Shown piece after piece: positions 1 to 9,430 of a stretch of DNA of 64,000 nt. The notes under the pieces were generated by a model. That model saw nothing but the letters and a program-made list of their open reading frames with translations, was not told the DNA's origin and did not search any database. The first letter of the stretch is position 1. Each line of letters starts with the position of its first letter. Source of the stretch: Kineococcus endophyticus (GTDB lineage Bacteria > Actinomycetota > Actinomycetes > Actinomycetales > Kineococcaceae). A program made the position numbers and the translations under genes. Location of the stretch: assembly GCF_040796495.1 (NCBI RefSeq), contig NZ_JBFNQN010000004.1, positions 248,001 to 312,000 on the forward strand. Direction: 5' to 3'.

Positions 1-13
1 GACCAGCTCCACG

Positions 14-58
14 CAGCCGTGCGGTGGCCCTGGAAACTTCAGGACCACCGCACGGCTG
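14..58. terminator. Hairpin, 14-bp perfect stem
   Basis: Arms 14-27 and 45-58 are exact reverse complements of 14 bp. Inside the 17-nt loop, 29-32 and 40-43 can pair again. There is no T tract on either strand, which is usual for actinobacterial intrinsic terminators. It may end transcription from a gene left of the window or back up the next hairpin. Confidence 0.6.
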
Positions 59-76
59 TGTCACTGCGTCGAACGT

Positions 77-102
77 CCCGCGAGGGCTAGTGCCCTCGCG
101 GG
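77..102 (-). terminator. Terminator hairpin after the cell-wall-binding gene
   Basis: Arms 77-87 and 92-102 are perfect 11-bp complements around a TAGT tetraloop. It lies 20 bp past the stop of the minus-strand gene ending at 122, the expected place for its terminator. No U tract follows. Confidence 0.65.
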
Positions 103-121
103 GAGTCGCTCCCTCGTGCCG

Positions 122-1156
122 TCACTGCACGGCGGCGGTGGCGGCGTCGGCCGCGGCCTGCGGGACGGACGGGGTTCCACCGAAGATCCAGCCGGTGCCG
201 CGGCCGGTGTAGCTGGCCTTGTGCGCGGACAGGTAGGCGGTGGTGGTGGCGCCCAGGGAGCCGTTGAAGTCGATGAACAGCAGCGGCACCCCCTGCGACC
301 CGGCGACGGGTGCGGCCGACAGGGCGTCGGCCGCCGTGTTGTCGGCGCCGCCGACCAGGGCGACGGACTGGGTGTCGAAGTTCTGGCTGCTGGTGGCGTA
401 GTCGGCGATCTTGGTGGCGGTGTCCTGACGGCTGGTGCCGCCCAGCCGCGACGTACCCTTGGCCTGCGCGTAGACGGCGTCCGAGACCGAGCTGGTGCTG
501 CCCAGGACGACCCGGTCGGTGGTGCCGAGCTTGGTGAGCGCGTCGGACGTCGCGGTGGGCAGGGACCCGGCCTCGGTGAGCAGGATCGGGTAGTTCTTCG
601 CCCAGGCGACGGGTCCGGCGGCCAGGGCGTCAGCGGTGGAGGTGCCCGAGGCGATGAAGACCTGCTCGGGCGCGTCCCCGGAGTCGTCGGCCTCGGCGAC
701 CAGGGCGGCGGTCTGGTAGCGGTCGGCGCCGGCGATGCGGGTGACGTCCTTGCCGGCGGCCTTCCAGGCGGCCTCCTGCGCGGACGAGACGCGGTTGGTG
801 CCGCCGATGATCCACACGTTCTTCGCGCCCAGGCGGGCGATCTCTGCGGCGGTGACCGCCGGGACGGCGTTGGTGTCGGTGTAGAGGATGGGCGCCGACT
901 TCAGGCCGGCCAGGTAGGAGGCGGTGAGGCCGTCGACGGTGGCGTACCCGTTGACGATGACGACGTCGGTGGCCGACCCGTCGACGGGTTCGAGCAGCTT
1001 GGACGCGGCGACGGCGGTGGCGAACCGGTCCGAGCCGGAGATGCGGTCGTCGAACTTGAAACCGGTCGCGGCCTGGGCGGGGGCTGCCACGGCGGCAGCG
1101 CCGCCGAGGCCGACGAGCAGGGCCAGCCCGGCGGTGGCGAAGGTGTGCTTCTTCAC
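122..1156 (-). CDS. Secreted protein with three cell-wall-binding type-2 repeats
   Basis: A 344-residue protein read from a GTG with GGAG nine bases upstream. Residues 1-29 form a Sec signal peptide (KK, hydrophobic core, cleavage near AQA-A). The rest consists of three repeats of about 100 residues beginning near 39 (GSDRFATA), 140 (GADRYQTA) and 237 (GTSRQDTA), each with a following I/V-GG segment. This is the CW_binding_2 family (PF04122) known from clostridial Cwp and actinobacterial surface proteins, where three repeats bind anionic wall polymer. No second catalytic domain is present, so a structural or adhesive surface role is the inference. The same repeats recur at the C-terminus of the protein at 23964-26525. 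Confidence 0.9.
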   Translation of the reverse strand: MKKHTFATAGLALLVGLGGAAAVAAPAQAATGFKFDDRISGSDRFATAVAASKLLEPVDGSATDVVIVNGYATVDGLTASYLAGLKSAPILYTDTNAVPAVTAAEIARLGAKNVWIIGGTNRVSSAQEAAWKAAGKDVTRIAGADRYQTAALVAEADDSGDAPEQVFIASGTSTADALAAGPVAWAKNYPILLTEAGSLPTATSDALTKLGTTDRVVLGSTSSVSDAVYAQAKGTSRLGGTSRQDTATKIADYATSSQNFDTQSVALVGGADNTAADALSAAPVAGSQGVPLLFIDFNGSLGATTTAYLSAHKASYTGRGTGWIFGGTPSVPQAAADAATAAVQ

Positions 1157-1218
1157 GGTCGTGTGCTCCAAGGTGTGCGGAAGGTCGAGAGTGGGTGGAT
1201 CAGCGACACGGGTGCCGG

Positions 1219-2145
1219 TCAGCTGGTGGCGATCTCGCCGTTGAGGCCGTTGGGGTAGAACCCGCCCTTGGTGACCCCGGTGCCCGGCGTCAGGTACACG
1301 ATGTTCAGGACCTCCTGCGGGGTGCGGCTGAACGCGATGCTGTTGGCGTCGGTCGGGACGAGGTTGGCGCGGCCGCCGGAACCGACGGTGATGCCCTGGT
1401 CCTTGTCGGCGCCTGCGCCGTCGAGGGAGTCGCGGGCGTCGGAGATGAGGTTGGTGGGGGCGTCCAGGCCGTTCTCGTACAGCAGGGTGCGCACGATGCC
1501 GGAGTGGTAGGCCTCGACGGCGAGGATGCCGGCGGCGGCTTCGAGGTAGGCGGGGGTGGAGATGAGCGGGGCGGCGCCCTTGTAGGCGGTGACCCCGACG
1601 TCTTCGAAGAGGAAGGCGCCGAGGAGGAAGAACGCCTCGGAGGAGAAGGGGTCGAACGTTTCGCCCTGCTTGATGACGCCGGCGGCGACGGCGGCTCCGG
1701 TGAAGGACTCCTGCAGGTTGATGGCCGGGCGGGAGACGGCGGCCGAGCCGAGGGCGGTGCGCAGGAACTTCACGTGGGCGATCTCGTCGTTGGCGATCTC
1801 CTCGGCGTAGTAGCGCATCGCCTTGGACTTGAAGGGGACGCGGTGCCCGCCGGTGACCCCGCCCTGGGTGCCGGTGCCCGTGGCGAGGGCGTCGGCGAGG
1901 CCGTGGCCGTAGGCGGCGTAGCAGTAGAACTCGGCTTCGAGGTACTCGAGGTTCAAGGCGAAGTTGAGGACGCTGCCCTCGCTGGGGGTCGCCGCCGAGG
2001 CGGACTCGGCCGTGGCGGTCCCCACGAGGCCGGCACCGACGGCGCCGGCGGACAGCAGGCCCATGCCGCGCAGGAAGTTCCTGCGGTCGGCGGGGGTCTC
2101 GGAACTGCGGTTGATCATGTCGACGAGGAGGGTCTTCTTGAACAT
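1219..2145 (-). CDS. Tat-exported ferritin-like domain protein
   Basis: 308 residues from ATG 2145. Residues 21-27 (RRNFLRG) followed by a glycine/alanine-rich hydrophobic stretch are a twin-arginine signal, so the protein is exported folded. The body is helical, with acidic and histidine residues spaced as in the Ferritin_2 / desiccation-related family: E67 and E70, ExxH at 121-124, E181, and ExxH at 211-214. Metal (Fe or Mn) binding is therefore likely but not demonstrated; family members are linked to desiccation and oxidative stress. The Shine-Dalgarno site is weak (AAAG). It is separated by 62 bp from the downstream cell-wall-binding gene on the same strand, so co-transcription is possible. 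Confidence 0.85.
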   Translation of the reverse strand: MFKKTLLVDMINRSSETPADRRNFLRGMGLLSAGAVGAGLVGTATAESASAATPSEGSVLNFALNLEYLEAEFYCYAAYGHGLADALATGTGTQGGVTGGHRVPFKSKAMRYYAEEIANDEIAHVKFLRTALGSAAVSRPAINLQESFTGAAVAAGVIKQGETFDPFSSEAFFLLGAFLFEDVGVTAYKGAAPLISTPAYLEAAAGILAVEAYHSGIVRTLLYENGLDAPTNLISDARDSLDGAGADKDQGITVGSGGRANLVPTDANSIAFSRTPQEVLNIVYLTPGTGVTKGGFYPNGLNGEIATS

Positions 2146-2636
2146 GGCCAGCTTTCTGTCCGGGCACCGTGGCCGGCGCCGTCGCCACACCACCGGGAAG
2201 ACCGGTGATGTCTTGCCTGCGGGCCGTCCTCGTGGTGGGAGACCGGCCGGCAGTGCTCGTTCGGATCCACCGGCGCCGTGGATGGCCTGCCCGGTCGGTC
2301 TGTCGATCACCATGCCCGATCGCACTCGCCACCACCACCCCAAGTGACCGGGGAGTCGCGCGCCGTGTGTCGGGCGGGCGGGCTGGCGCGTCACGGAGCA
2401 CCAGGGAATCCACCATGGCGGCAGGTCCGGGTGGATCCAGACCGAGCCCCTGCCCCCGGGGACGGGGCCGAGGCCCTGGTTCCACGAAGGGTGTGAGCAC
2501 GTCCTCACGCCCCTCGAGCTGTGCTCCGGGCTCCGCCGCGTTCGGGTCGACGGACCCGACGATCAGCGGGACGGGCGGTCGAGCTCCACCGGGATGCCGG
2601 CCCAGACGCGGCGCCGGGTCTCGGCGGGACCCGGCG
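2146..2636. other. 490-bp intergenic region, no gene supported
   Basis: This stretch separates the Tat ferritin-like gene from the stop of the phosphatase gene. Reading frames across it lack ribosome sites and recognisable motifs. A small hairpin (CACCGG/CCGGTG, about 2190-2206) lies roughly 50 bp before the ferritin-like gene. The promoter of that gene should be here, but I cannot place it with confidence. Confidence 0.5.
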
Positions 2637-5291
2637 TCACCCCTCCTCGGCCTCGTTGGTCAGCTCCAACCAGACGGTCTTGCCGACCGGGTCCTCCCGC
2701 ACACCCCAGGCGCTGGTCAGGGCCTCGATGAGGGCCAGGCCGCGTCCGCCCAGAGCGTCGGGGTCGGCGGCGCTCAGCGCGGGCAGGGCCGAGTTGTCGT
2801 CGCTGACCTCCAGGCGCAGCGACGTGGCGGTGGCCGTCACCTGCAGCCGCGCCTGACTGCGCCCGTGCAGGAAGGCGTTGGTGACGACCTCGCTGACCAG
2901 CAGTTGCAAGGTGTCGCAGATGTCTCCGCACGCGGGCAGGCGGCAGCAGAAGTCGTGGACGAAGAACCGCGCCCGGGCGACCGCGGCAGGGTCGGGGTCC
3001 AGCACGAGCTCGGTGCTGCGGGCGTCCAGCCCGCCCACGGTCCCGGCCGGAGCCGGGTCGTCACCGTGCGGCTCGCGCCCGGGGGCCGACGGCTCAGGAA
3101 CCTGGCCCGCGGCAGGGAACGGGGGTGAGTCCGCCGTCTGCTGCACCGGGGGGATGTCGGTGTGCTGCGGGCCGGCCTCGGCGGGCCGGGGGCGGTCCTC
3201 GGGGTGCATCCGGATGGCCAGCACGGCGCAGTCGTCCTCGGGGTCGGGGCCGATCAGCTCCCGCTGCAGGACGTCGAGCAGGTCGGTGACGGGGACGTCG
3301 GCGTGCTGGCTGAGCACCCGGCGCAGCTCGGCCAGGCCGTCGTCCAGGCTGCGGCCGCGGTGCTCGACGAGGCCGTCGGTGTAGAGCAGCAGCAGCGAGC
3401 CCGGCGGCAGGTCGTGGACGTGGTCGTGCCGCGGGTGACCCGTGTTCAGCCCCAGCAGCAGGTCGTTGTCGGTCTGCAGGGCTTCGGTCCGTCCGTCCCG
3501 GTGCAGCAGGACGGGGCAGGGGTGGCCGGCGTTGGACCAGCGCAACCTCCGCCAGCCACGTCCACCGGCCGCCACGTCCTGGTCGGGGTCCTGTTCGATG
3601 CGCGCCACGACGGCCGTGGCCAGCGCGTGCACACCCAACCGCTGGTTGGCCGGTTCGAGCCGGTCCAGGAGCGCGGCGGGGGATTCGTCGAAGGCGTCGA
3701 CGAGGGTGCGCAGCACCGAACGCAGTTGCCCCATCTGGGCGGCGGCGGCCATGTCGTGGCCGGTGACGTCACCGATGACCAGGGTCGTCGCGCCGTCGGG
3801 CGACAGGACCGCGTCGTACCAGTCGCCGCCGACCTCCTCCCCGCGGGCGGCGGGGACGTAGCGGGCGCGGATCTCGAGGTGGTCGGGTTCGGGGAGCGCG
3901 GTGAGCATCGAGCGCTGCAGCTGTTCGGCGCCGGCGCGCCGCTGCGTGGCGTTCACCACCCGCGCCAGCGTCTGCGCGGTGTAGTCGGCCAGGGCCGTCC
4001 ACAACGCTTGGTCGGCCGGGTCGGAGGTGTCACGGGGGGTGGGCCAGACCAGCACCAGGGCCCCCAGCGTCCGCTGGCCGCGGTGTCGGACGCCGGCCAG
4101 CAACGGGACGATCACCACCGCGCCGGGGAAGTCCCAGACACCCTGGGCGGCCAGTTGGGGATCGGTGGCGAGCACCGCGTCACGGTCGTCGCAGAAGAAG
4201 GAGACGCCGTCGGCGACGGCGCGGGCGGCGGGGGCGGTGGCCGTCCGCAGGTCGAACTGCGCCCAGGCCGGATCGGTGCCGGGTGGGAAGGTGGACATGT
4301 CCACGTACCGGGCCTGGCGCTGCTCGACCTCGTGGATGAGCAGACCGAAGTGGTCCACACCCAGCTGTCCGCGCAGCAGAGCGGTGAGGATGTCGGACAC
4401 GTCGACGACGGTCTCCGCCTGCGACAGACCGCGGGACAAGCTCAACAGGAGCTGGCTGCGGGTGTGCACGGCGGTGGAGGCGGCCAGGGCGGTGGCCATC
4501 TGCCGTTCGGCGGCCACTGCGCGAGAGGTCAGCACGCGTGAGCGGAGTTCGGCGGCCGCAGCGGCGGTCAGGTCCTGCAGCAGTTCGCGGTCCCGCTCGC
4601 TCCAGCGCCGGGCGACGGTGTCCATCACGCACAGCACACCCCAGACGACCGGCTCGCCACCGCCGTCCGGGTGCTGGTCCTCCTCGGGGGTGCCGTACCC
4701 CGGTTCGGTGTCGGACCACAGGTTGTCCAGCGTCTGCAGCAGGCGGTCCTGCTCCCGCTCCCGGCCCACGCTGACGTCGTCGGTTGCGACGGTGTCCGCC
4801 TCCGCGGTGGTTCCCGCGTCCGTGGGCCCTGCGCCGGAGCGCCCGGAACTCGCAGTGCCGGGACCTGGGGAAGCGCCGGGCGGGGGGCGCGGCGAGGTCC
4901 GCCCGCCCGGGGTGTCGGCCTCGTCCGTCGTGAAGAGACGGGTGAAGTCGCTGGAGAACCTCAGCGGGGCCGCGATCCAGGCCCCGACCCCGAAGTGGCC
5001 GACCGCCTCGCGGTAGTCCTGCGCGTGGGGGTCGGTGCGGACGTCGTCCACGACCACCAGCTCGGCCGAGGCGGCGGCGTGACGGCACAGGGAGTGGGCC
5101 CAGGCCATCACCCGCTCCTGCTGCCACGGCGCGGGCATCCCCGACGCTCCCGGCAGGACGATCTCCCGGTCGCTGCTCAGCAGTGACAGCACCGCCATGG
5201 GAGACCGCAAGGTGCTCGCGGCCAGGGAGGCGAAGCGGTCCAGCACCGCGTCCGGTTCGGGCGGCAGCATCACCGCCGCCGGCCACTTCAC
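2637..5291 (-). CDS. GAF-GAF-PP2C (SpoIIE/RsbU) phosphatase with C-terminal RsbW-type ATPase
   Basis: About 884 residues. Order: a GAF-like domain interrupted by a Pro/Ser/Thr-rich insertion of some 70 residues, a second GAF domain, a PP2C/SpoIIE domain (GGDWYDAV, IGDVTGHD, SNAGHP, LLYTDG, EDDCAVL), a Pro-rich linker, and a HATPase_c_2 domain with N-box SEVVTNAFLHG and G2 box GGRGLALIEAL. Such proteins dephosphorylate a STAS anti-anti-sigma factor while carrying an anti-sigma kinase module, so both activities of a partner switch may sit in one chain. The start is uncertain: GTG 5291 is preferred because codons upstream lose the strong G/C third position; ATG 5354 is possible, and GTG 5465 would overlap the upstream stop (GTGA) with GGAGG 12 bases before it. 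Likely co-transcribed with the ferritin-like gene ending at 5462. Confidence 0.85.
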   Translation of the reverse strand: MKWPAAVMLPPEPDAVLDRFASLAASTLRSPMAVLSLLSSDREIVLPGASGMPAPWQQERVMAWAHSLCRHAAASAELVVVDDVRTDPHAQDYREAVGHFGVGAWIAAPLRFSSDFTRLFTTDEADTPGGRTSPRPPPGASPGPGTASSGRSGAGPTDAGTTAEADTVATDDVSVGREREQDRLLQTLDNLWSDTEPGYGTPEEDQHPDGGGEPVVWGVLCVMDTVARRWSERDRELLQDLTAAAAAELRSRVLTSRAVAAERQMATALAASTAVHTRSQLLLSLSRGLSQAETVVDVSDILTALLRGQLGVDHFGLLIHEVEQRQARYVDMSTFPPGTDPAWAQFDLRTATAPAARAVADGVSFFCDDRDAVLATDPQLAAQGVWDFPGAVVIVPLLAGVRHRGQRTLGALVLVWPTPRDTSDPADQALWTALADYTAQTLARVVNATQRRAGAEQLQRSMLTALPEPDHLEIRARYVPAARGEEVGGDWYDAVLSPDGATTLVIGDVTGHDMAAAAQMGQLRSVLRTLVDAFDESPAALLDRLEPANQRLGVHALATAVVARIEQDPDQDVAAGGRGWRRLRWSNAGHPCPVLLHRDGRTEALQTDNDLLLGLNTGHPRHDHVHDLPPGSLLLLYTDGLVEHRGRSLDDGLAELRRVLSQHADVPVTDLLDVLQRELIGPDPEDDCAVLAIRMHPEDRPRPAEAGPQHTDIPPVQQTADSPPFPAAGQVPEPSAPGREPHGDDPAPAGTVGGLDARSTELVLDPDPAAVARARFFVHDFCCRLPACGDICDTLQLLVSEVVTNAFLHGRSQARLQVTATATSLRLEVSDDNSALPALSAADPDALGGRGLALIEALTSAWGVREDPVGKTVWLELTNEAEEG

Positions 5292-5461
5292 GACCTCACC
5301 ACCCGCGCGGGCAGGTCGGACCGCAGGGAGTGGAGAGCGCTCACAACCAGTCATGATGCAGCACCGGACGCGCCGCGTGCCCTGCTGCGCGTTCACACCA
5401 CGGATCGCCCGGAGGGTGCGGTGCAGCGTTCTGCCGTCCGCGGGCGGTGGGGATCCGCGAC

Positions 5462-6349
5462 TCACGCGGCCATTGGGCCTCCGTCGGCGCCGAGCCGGGA
5501 GCGGTACATCTGCGCGGCCTCGCGGAACGCGGCGAGGGCGTAGCCCGGCACCTGCAGGCCCTGGCGGTGCGCCCAGAGCAGTTGGGTCTCCAGGCGGGAG
5601 ATGTCGCGCACGTTGCGTTCCAGCTGCTGGTCCAGGCCGAGTTCGACGACGACCCCGCCGAAGTCGGTGCGTTGCTCGCGGGTGCCTGCGCCCACCAGGC
5701 CGTAGCGGCGCGATCGCAGCAAGCGGGCCAGGTGCAGCTGCCAGCCGGCGATGGCGCCCGACTGGACCATCTCCGTCGCCGAGAGGCGGTAGAAGGCGAA
5801 GTGGCCTGGTTCCTGGACCTTGATGGCGTCGACGACCGTCTCCTTGATCGGGTCCTCACCCATCTGGGCCAGGCCGTCGCTCATGGCCTGGTAGGCCAGC
5901 ATCGCGGACTTCTCGGTGGCCGCACCGGTCAGGTAGTAGAGCAGTCGGATGACCTCGTGGACCACCGGGAGGTGGGCCAGAGCCCCCAGGACGCGCACCC
6001 GGGCCGGGACCTCGCCGGTGTTGGCGGTGACAGGCGGCAGGCCCAGGTGCTGGCCCAGCGTGTCCAGCAGGATGCCGTGGTGCTCCTCCTGGGGGCCCCA
6101 CACGTCGGCGTAGAACGTGCGGTCGGTCTGGCTCACGCCGGGCAGCAGGACGGCCAGTTCCAGGACGTTGCGTTCGACCTCCATCTCCACGCGGGCCATG
6201 TAGTCCATGACGTGACCGAACCGGGCCCGGACCGCGCGGCGGTCGTGGACGGTGTAGTCGGCGCTGGCCAGGTCCACCGGTGGGTGCTGCTGGGCCAGGC
6301 GGTGGACGTGGTCGCGGATCCTGGTGGCATCCACCTGCGGCTGGGACAT
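5462..6349 (-). CDS. Diiron ferritin-like helical protein of unknown function
   Basis: 295 residues, mostly helical, without signal peptide. The spacing of ligands is that of a ferritin-like four-helix diiron site: glutamates near 55-59, ExxH at 88-91 (EEHH), E146, and ExxH at 180-183 (EPGH). I cannot assign it to ferritin, ribonucleotide reductase or acyl-ACP desaturase by sequence alone; it resembles actinobacterial proteins that carry uninformative names. Diiron oxidase or oxygenase chemistry is an inference. It precedes the GAF/PP2C phosphatase on the same strand and may be its operon partner. The divergent neighbour is a molybdopterin oxidoreductase. Confidence 0.75.
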   Translation of the reverse strand: MSQPQVDATRIRDHVHRLAQQHPPVDLASADYTVHDRRAVRARFGHVMDYMARVEMEVERNVLELAVLLPGVSQTDRTFYADVWGPQEEHHGILLDTLGQHLGLPPVTANTGEVPARVRVLGALAHLPVVHEVIRLLYYLTGAATEKSAMLAYQAMSDGLAQMGEDPIKETVVDAIKVQEPGHFAFYRLSATEMVQSGAIAGWQLHLARLLRSRRYGLVGAGTREQRTDFGGVVVELGLDQQLERNVRDISRLETQLLWAHRQGLQVPGYALAAFREAAQMYRSRLGADGGPMAA

Positions 6350-6640
6350 CGGAAGTCTTCCTGAGCGTCTGGAGATGCAGACCCGCTGTCGCGAGTGCTG
6401 CGGCGGTGGTCCCGCCTCCCTCCTTCGTCACCGATCGCGTTGGGGTTGGGTGCGATGGCGTGCCGTCCGCCGTCCGGCGCAGCCACGGATCGTTCCCGGT
6501 CGGCGGGGGACCAGCGCAGGAGCGACCGCGGAGCGGGCCTCTGAGGCTCCGTGAGGGGATCGACCTCATCTGCGGGGGTGGTGGCTCCGAATGAGGGAGG
6601 TGAGGTCGACGGCACGTCGTGGGCCGTGGATCGAGGGGAG
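6350..6640. promoter_or_regulatory. Divergent intergenic region
   Basis: 290 bp between the diiron protein (minus) and the molybdopterin oxidoreductase (plus). It must hold both promoters. No tRNA, clear palindrome or small gene is visible; a GTG at 6551 is in frame with the oxidoreductase, but the codons up to 6640 have mixed third positions and no ribosome site fits. Confidence 0.4.
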
Positions 6641-8218
6641 ATGCTGGTGCACCGTCGCAGCTCGAGGGACGCCGAGGAGCGGGGCGATCGGTCGGGCCGA
6701 CGCCCACCGGGGCGTTGGTGGACGGCGGTGGGGGCCGGGTTGCTCTCCGGCGGATTGACGTTGGGCGTGGGAACGCTGCTGGCCTCCTTCATCACCCGAT
6801 CGGCCGACCCGGTGCTCGGGGTCGGGCAGGAGTTCATCGCCCGTACCCCGGAGTGGCTGAAGGAGTGGGCGATCCGGCAGTTCGGCCAGTCCGACAAGGC
6901 GGTGCTGCTGGGCAGCCTGTACGCCACCCTGGTGCTGTTGTTCGTCCTCGTCGGGCTGGTGGCCAGGCGGTCGCTGCGGGTCGGGTTGCTCGCCGTCGCG
7001 GTCCTGGGGGCGGCGGCCGTCGGCGCGACGGCGAACCGTCCCGACGCCACCGCGCTGAGCTGGCTGCCGTCCACGGTGGGCACCCTGGCCGGGGCCGGCG
7101 CGCTGGTCGTGCTGACCCGGGCGGTGCGAGGTCGAACCCCGCGGGCCGGTGGACTCCTCTCGCGCCGCTCGGTGCTGTTCGGCACGGTCGCCGGGGCCGC
7201 CGTGGTCAGCGCCGGGGGCGGAACGGTGGTGAACCGCTCGAACTCCGTCGCCGCGTCGCGCGCCGACATCCGGCTGCCCGCGCCGGCGTCCGCGGCGTCG
7301 GCTCTCCCGCCGGGCGTGGACTCGATCGACGGCATCACCCCGTACGTGACCAGCGCCAAGGACTTCTACCGGGTCGACACCGCCCTGTCGGTGCCGCAGG
7401 TCGACGTGTCGTCCTGGTCGCTGCGCATCCACGGCATGGTCGACCGGGAGGTCACCGTCAGTTTCGCGGACCTGCTGCAGGAAGACCTGCACGAACGGTG
7501 GATGACGATGACCTGCGTCTCCAACGAGGTCGGCGGGAACCTGGTGGGCAACGCGCGGTGGCTGGGAGTGCCGCTGACCACGCTGCTGGACCGGGCCGGC
7601 CTGTCGCAGGAGGCGGACATGCTGTTCTCCACCTCCACCGACGGTTTCACCATCTCCACCCCGATCGCCGACGCCACCGACGGCCGTGACTCGATGATCG
7701 CCATCGGGATGAACGGTGAACCCCTCACCGACGTGCACGGGTTCCCGGCCCGGATGATCGTGCCCGGCTTGTACGGGTTCGTCTCGGCCTGCAAGTGGAT
7801 CACCGACATCGAGGTGACCCGGTTCGACGCGAAGACCGCGTACTGGACCGACCGCGGCTGGGCGCAGCAGGCGCCGATCAAGACCGCCGTCCGCGTCGAC
7901 GTCCCCGCCTCCTTCGCCAAGGTCGCCTCCGGGCAGACCGTGCCGATCGCCGGGGTGGCCTGGGCCCAGACCCGCGGGATCAGCAAGGTCGAGGTGCGCA
8001 TCGACGAGGAGGACTGGGTCGAGGCCACCCTGGTGCCCACGGTGAACGAGAGCACGTGGGTGCAGTGGACCTACGCCTGGGACGGTGCCACCCCGGGGAA
8101 CCACACCGTGCGCGCCCGGGCGACCGACGGTTCCGGACGGCTCCAGACGCAGGACGTCGTCAAACCCATCCCGGACGGTTCCTCGGGCTGGCCCAGCAAG
8201 TTCTTCACCGTCGCCTGA
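6641..8218 (+). CDS. Membrane-anchored molybdopterin-dependent oxidoreductase (sulfite-oxidase fold)
   Basis: 525 residues from ATG 6641; GTG 6647 is equally good because GGGGAG lies six bases before it. Four N-terminal membrane segments are followed by an SRRSVLFG motif with a hydrophobic stretch, which looks like an internal Tat-type element. The catalytic domain is Oxidored_molyb, with the molybdenum-ligand cysteine in MTMTCVSNEVGG, and the C-terminus has the beta-sandwich of Mo-co dimerisation domains. The active site should face outside. The substrate is unknown; sulfite oxidase-like and MsrP-like enzymes share this fold. It is followed 212 bp later by a fasciclin lipoprotein on the same strand. 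Confidence 0.88.
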   Translation: MLVHRRSSRDAEERGDRSGRRPPGRWWTAVGAGLLSGGLTLGVGTLLASFITRSADPVLGVGQEFIARTPEWLKEWAIRQFGQSDKAVLLGSLYATLVLLFVLVGLVARRSLRVGLLAVAVLGAAAVGATANRPDATALSWLPSTVGTLAGAGALVVLTRAVRGRTPRAGGLLSRRSVLFGTVAGAAVVSAGGGTVVNRSNSVAASRADIRLPAPASAASALPPGVDSIDGITPYVTSAKDFYRVDTALSVPQVDVSSWSLRIHGMVDREVTVSFADLLQEDLHERWMTMTCVSNEVGGNLVGNARWLGVPLTTLLDRAGLSQEADMLFSTSTDGFTISTPIADATDGRDSMIAIGMNGEPLTDVHGFPARMIVPGLYGFVSACKWITDIEVTRFDAKTAYWTDRGWAQQAPIKTAVRVDVPASFAKVASGQTVPIAGVAWAQTRGISKVEVRIDEEDWVEATLVPTVNESTWVQWTYAWDGATPGNHTVRARATDGSGRLQTQDVVKPIPDGSSGWPSKFFTVA

Positions 8219-8430
8219 CCCCGCCGCGAGCCGGTCCGAGAGGGGCGGGCCGGTCCCGCCGGACCACGACGGACCACCTGGATCCGGTTCAGACCAAACC
8301 ATCGCCCGAGCAGCACCGAAGTAGAGGTGATGAAGGCGCATCGGCCACCAGCGAGCACGAGCTCGCGAGGGTGGCGGGGCGCCGGGCCCGGGCGAACGTC
8401 GCCCGGGCACACAGCGAGGAGTGAGCCACG

Positions 8431-9141
8431 ATGATGATGACTTCCACCGGCAAGCGCACGTTCTCCGCTCTGGCACTGGTCGGTGCCCTGGGACTGGGAG
8501 TCTCGGCCTGCGGCGGTTCCGACGACACGGCCGGCAGCGCCCCGAGCGATTCCATGTCCAGTTCGTCCAGCTCGAGCTCGACCACGTCGTCCAGCCCCAG
8601 CGACACCATGACCTCCGACTCCTCGATGGGTGACACCACGCCGGTTGGGTCGGGATGCGCGGACTACGCGGCCCAGGTGCCCAGCGGTGCCGGGTCCGTG
8701 GAGGGCATGGCCCAGGACAACGTCACCACCGCCGCCTCCAACAACCCGCTGCTGACGACGCTGACCGCGGCGGTCTCGGGCAAGCTGAACCCGCAGGTGA
8801 ACCTCGTCGACACCCTCAACGGTGGACAGTTCACGGTCTTCGCGCCCGTCGACTCCGCCTTCCAGGCGCTGCCGGCGCAGACGGTGGACTCCCTCAAGAC
8901 CGCCGACGGTGCGAAGACGCTGACCAGCGTGCTGACCTACCACGTGGTCCAGGGACGCATGACCCCGCAGCAGCTCATCGACGCAGGCACCGTCCCCACC
9001 GTGCAGGGGGGCACGGTCAAGGTCGGCGGAACCCCCGACGCCATGACGGTCAACGACTCGACCAAGGTCATCTGCGGCAACGTGCAGACCGCCAACGCCA
9101 CGGTCTACCTGGTCGACTCGGTCCTCATGCCCCCCATGTGA
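8431..9141 (+). CDS. Fasciclin (FAS1) domain lipoprotein
   Basis: 236 residues starting at the first of three tandem ATGs, with GAGGAG about ten bases upstream. The signal peptide ends in a lipobox, LGVSAC, with Cys27 as the lipidation site. A Ser/Thr/Asp-rich spacer follows, then one FAS1 domain with the typical boxes [15 protein letters not shown] and [10 protein letters not shown] and the C-terminal strand [16 protein letters not shown]1 domains mediate adhesion, as in mycobacterial MPT70/MPT83. It lies next to the exported molybdopterin oxidoreductase, so both probably act at the outer face of the membrane. Confidence 0.93.
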   Translation: MMMTSTGKRTFSALALVGALGLGVSACGGSDDTAGSAPSDSMSSSSSSSSTTSSSPSDTMTSDSSMGDTTPVGSGCADYAAQVPSGAGSVEGMAQDNVTTAASNNPLLTTLTAAVSGKLNPQVNLVDTLNGGQFTVFAPVDSAFQALPAQTVDSLKTADGAKTLTSVLTYHVVQGRMTPQQLIDAGTVPTVQGGTVKVGGTPDAMTVNDSTKVICGNVQTANATVYLVDSVLMPPM

Positions 9142-9157
9142 GATTCCCGCTGATCAG

Positions 9158-9206
9158 CAGCACGTCCACTGCGCCGGTGCCCCAGGGTGCCGGCGCAGTT
9201 GTGCTG
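9158..9206 (+). terminator. Terminator hairpin after the fasciclin gene
   Basis: An outer 6-bp stem (9158-9163 with 9201-9206) encloses a perfect 10-bp inner stem (9068-type arm at 9168-9177 with 9190-9199). It begins 17 bp after the fasciclin stop and points to rho-independent termination without a T tract. Confidence 0.6.
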
Positions 9207-9430
9207 GCACTGGGCAGAACCGCCGGCGCCACGTTCGCGCACGTGGGTGTCGCGGGTGCACGTGGAGCACCTCGTGCCCGAAGTTCTCCTGCCAGGCGCA
9301 GCCGCGGCGGGGGGCACGCTGACGACGACACCGCGTGGGGTTCGCCACAACCGGAACGCCGCCACCGACGGCGCAGGGGTGGACCGCGAACGGGCATCGG
9401 CCACCGATCCGGACGAGGCCGCAGGTGCCG
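9207..9430. other. Intergenic, nothing recognised
   Basis: The gap between the terminator of the fasciclin gene and the stop of the convergent PAS gene. Short frames here lack ribosome sites and any family resemblance. Confidence 0.4.
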
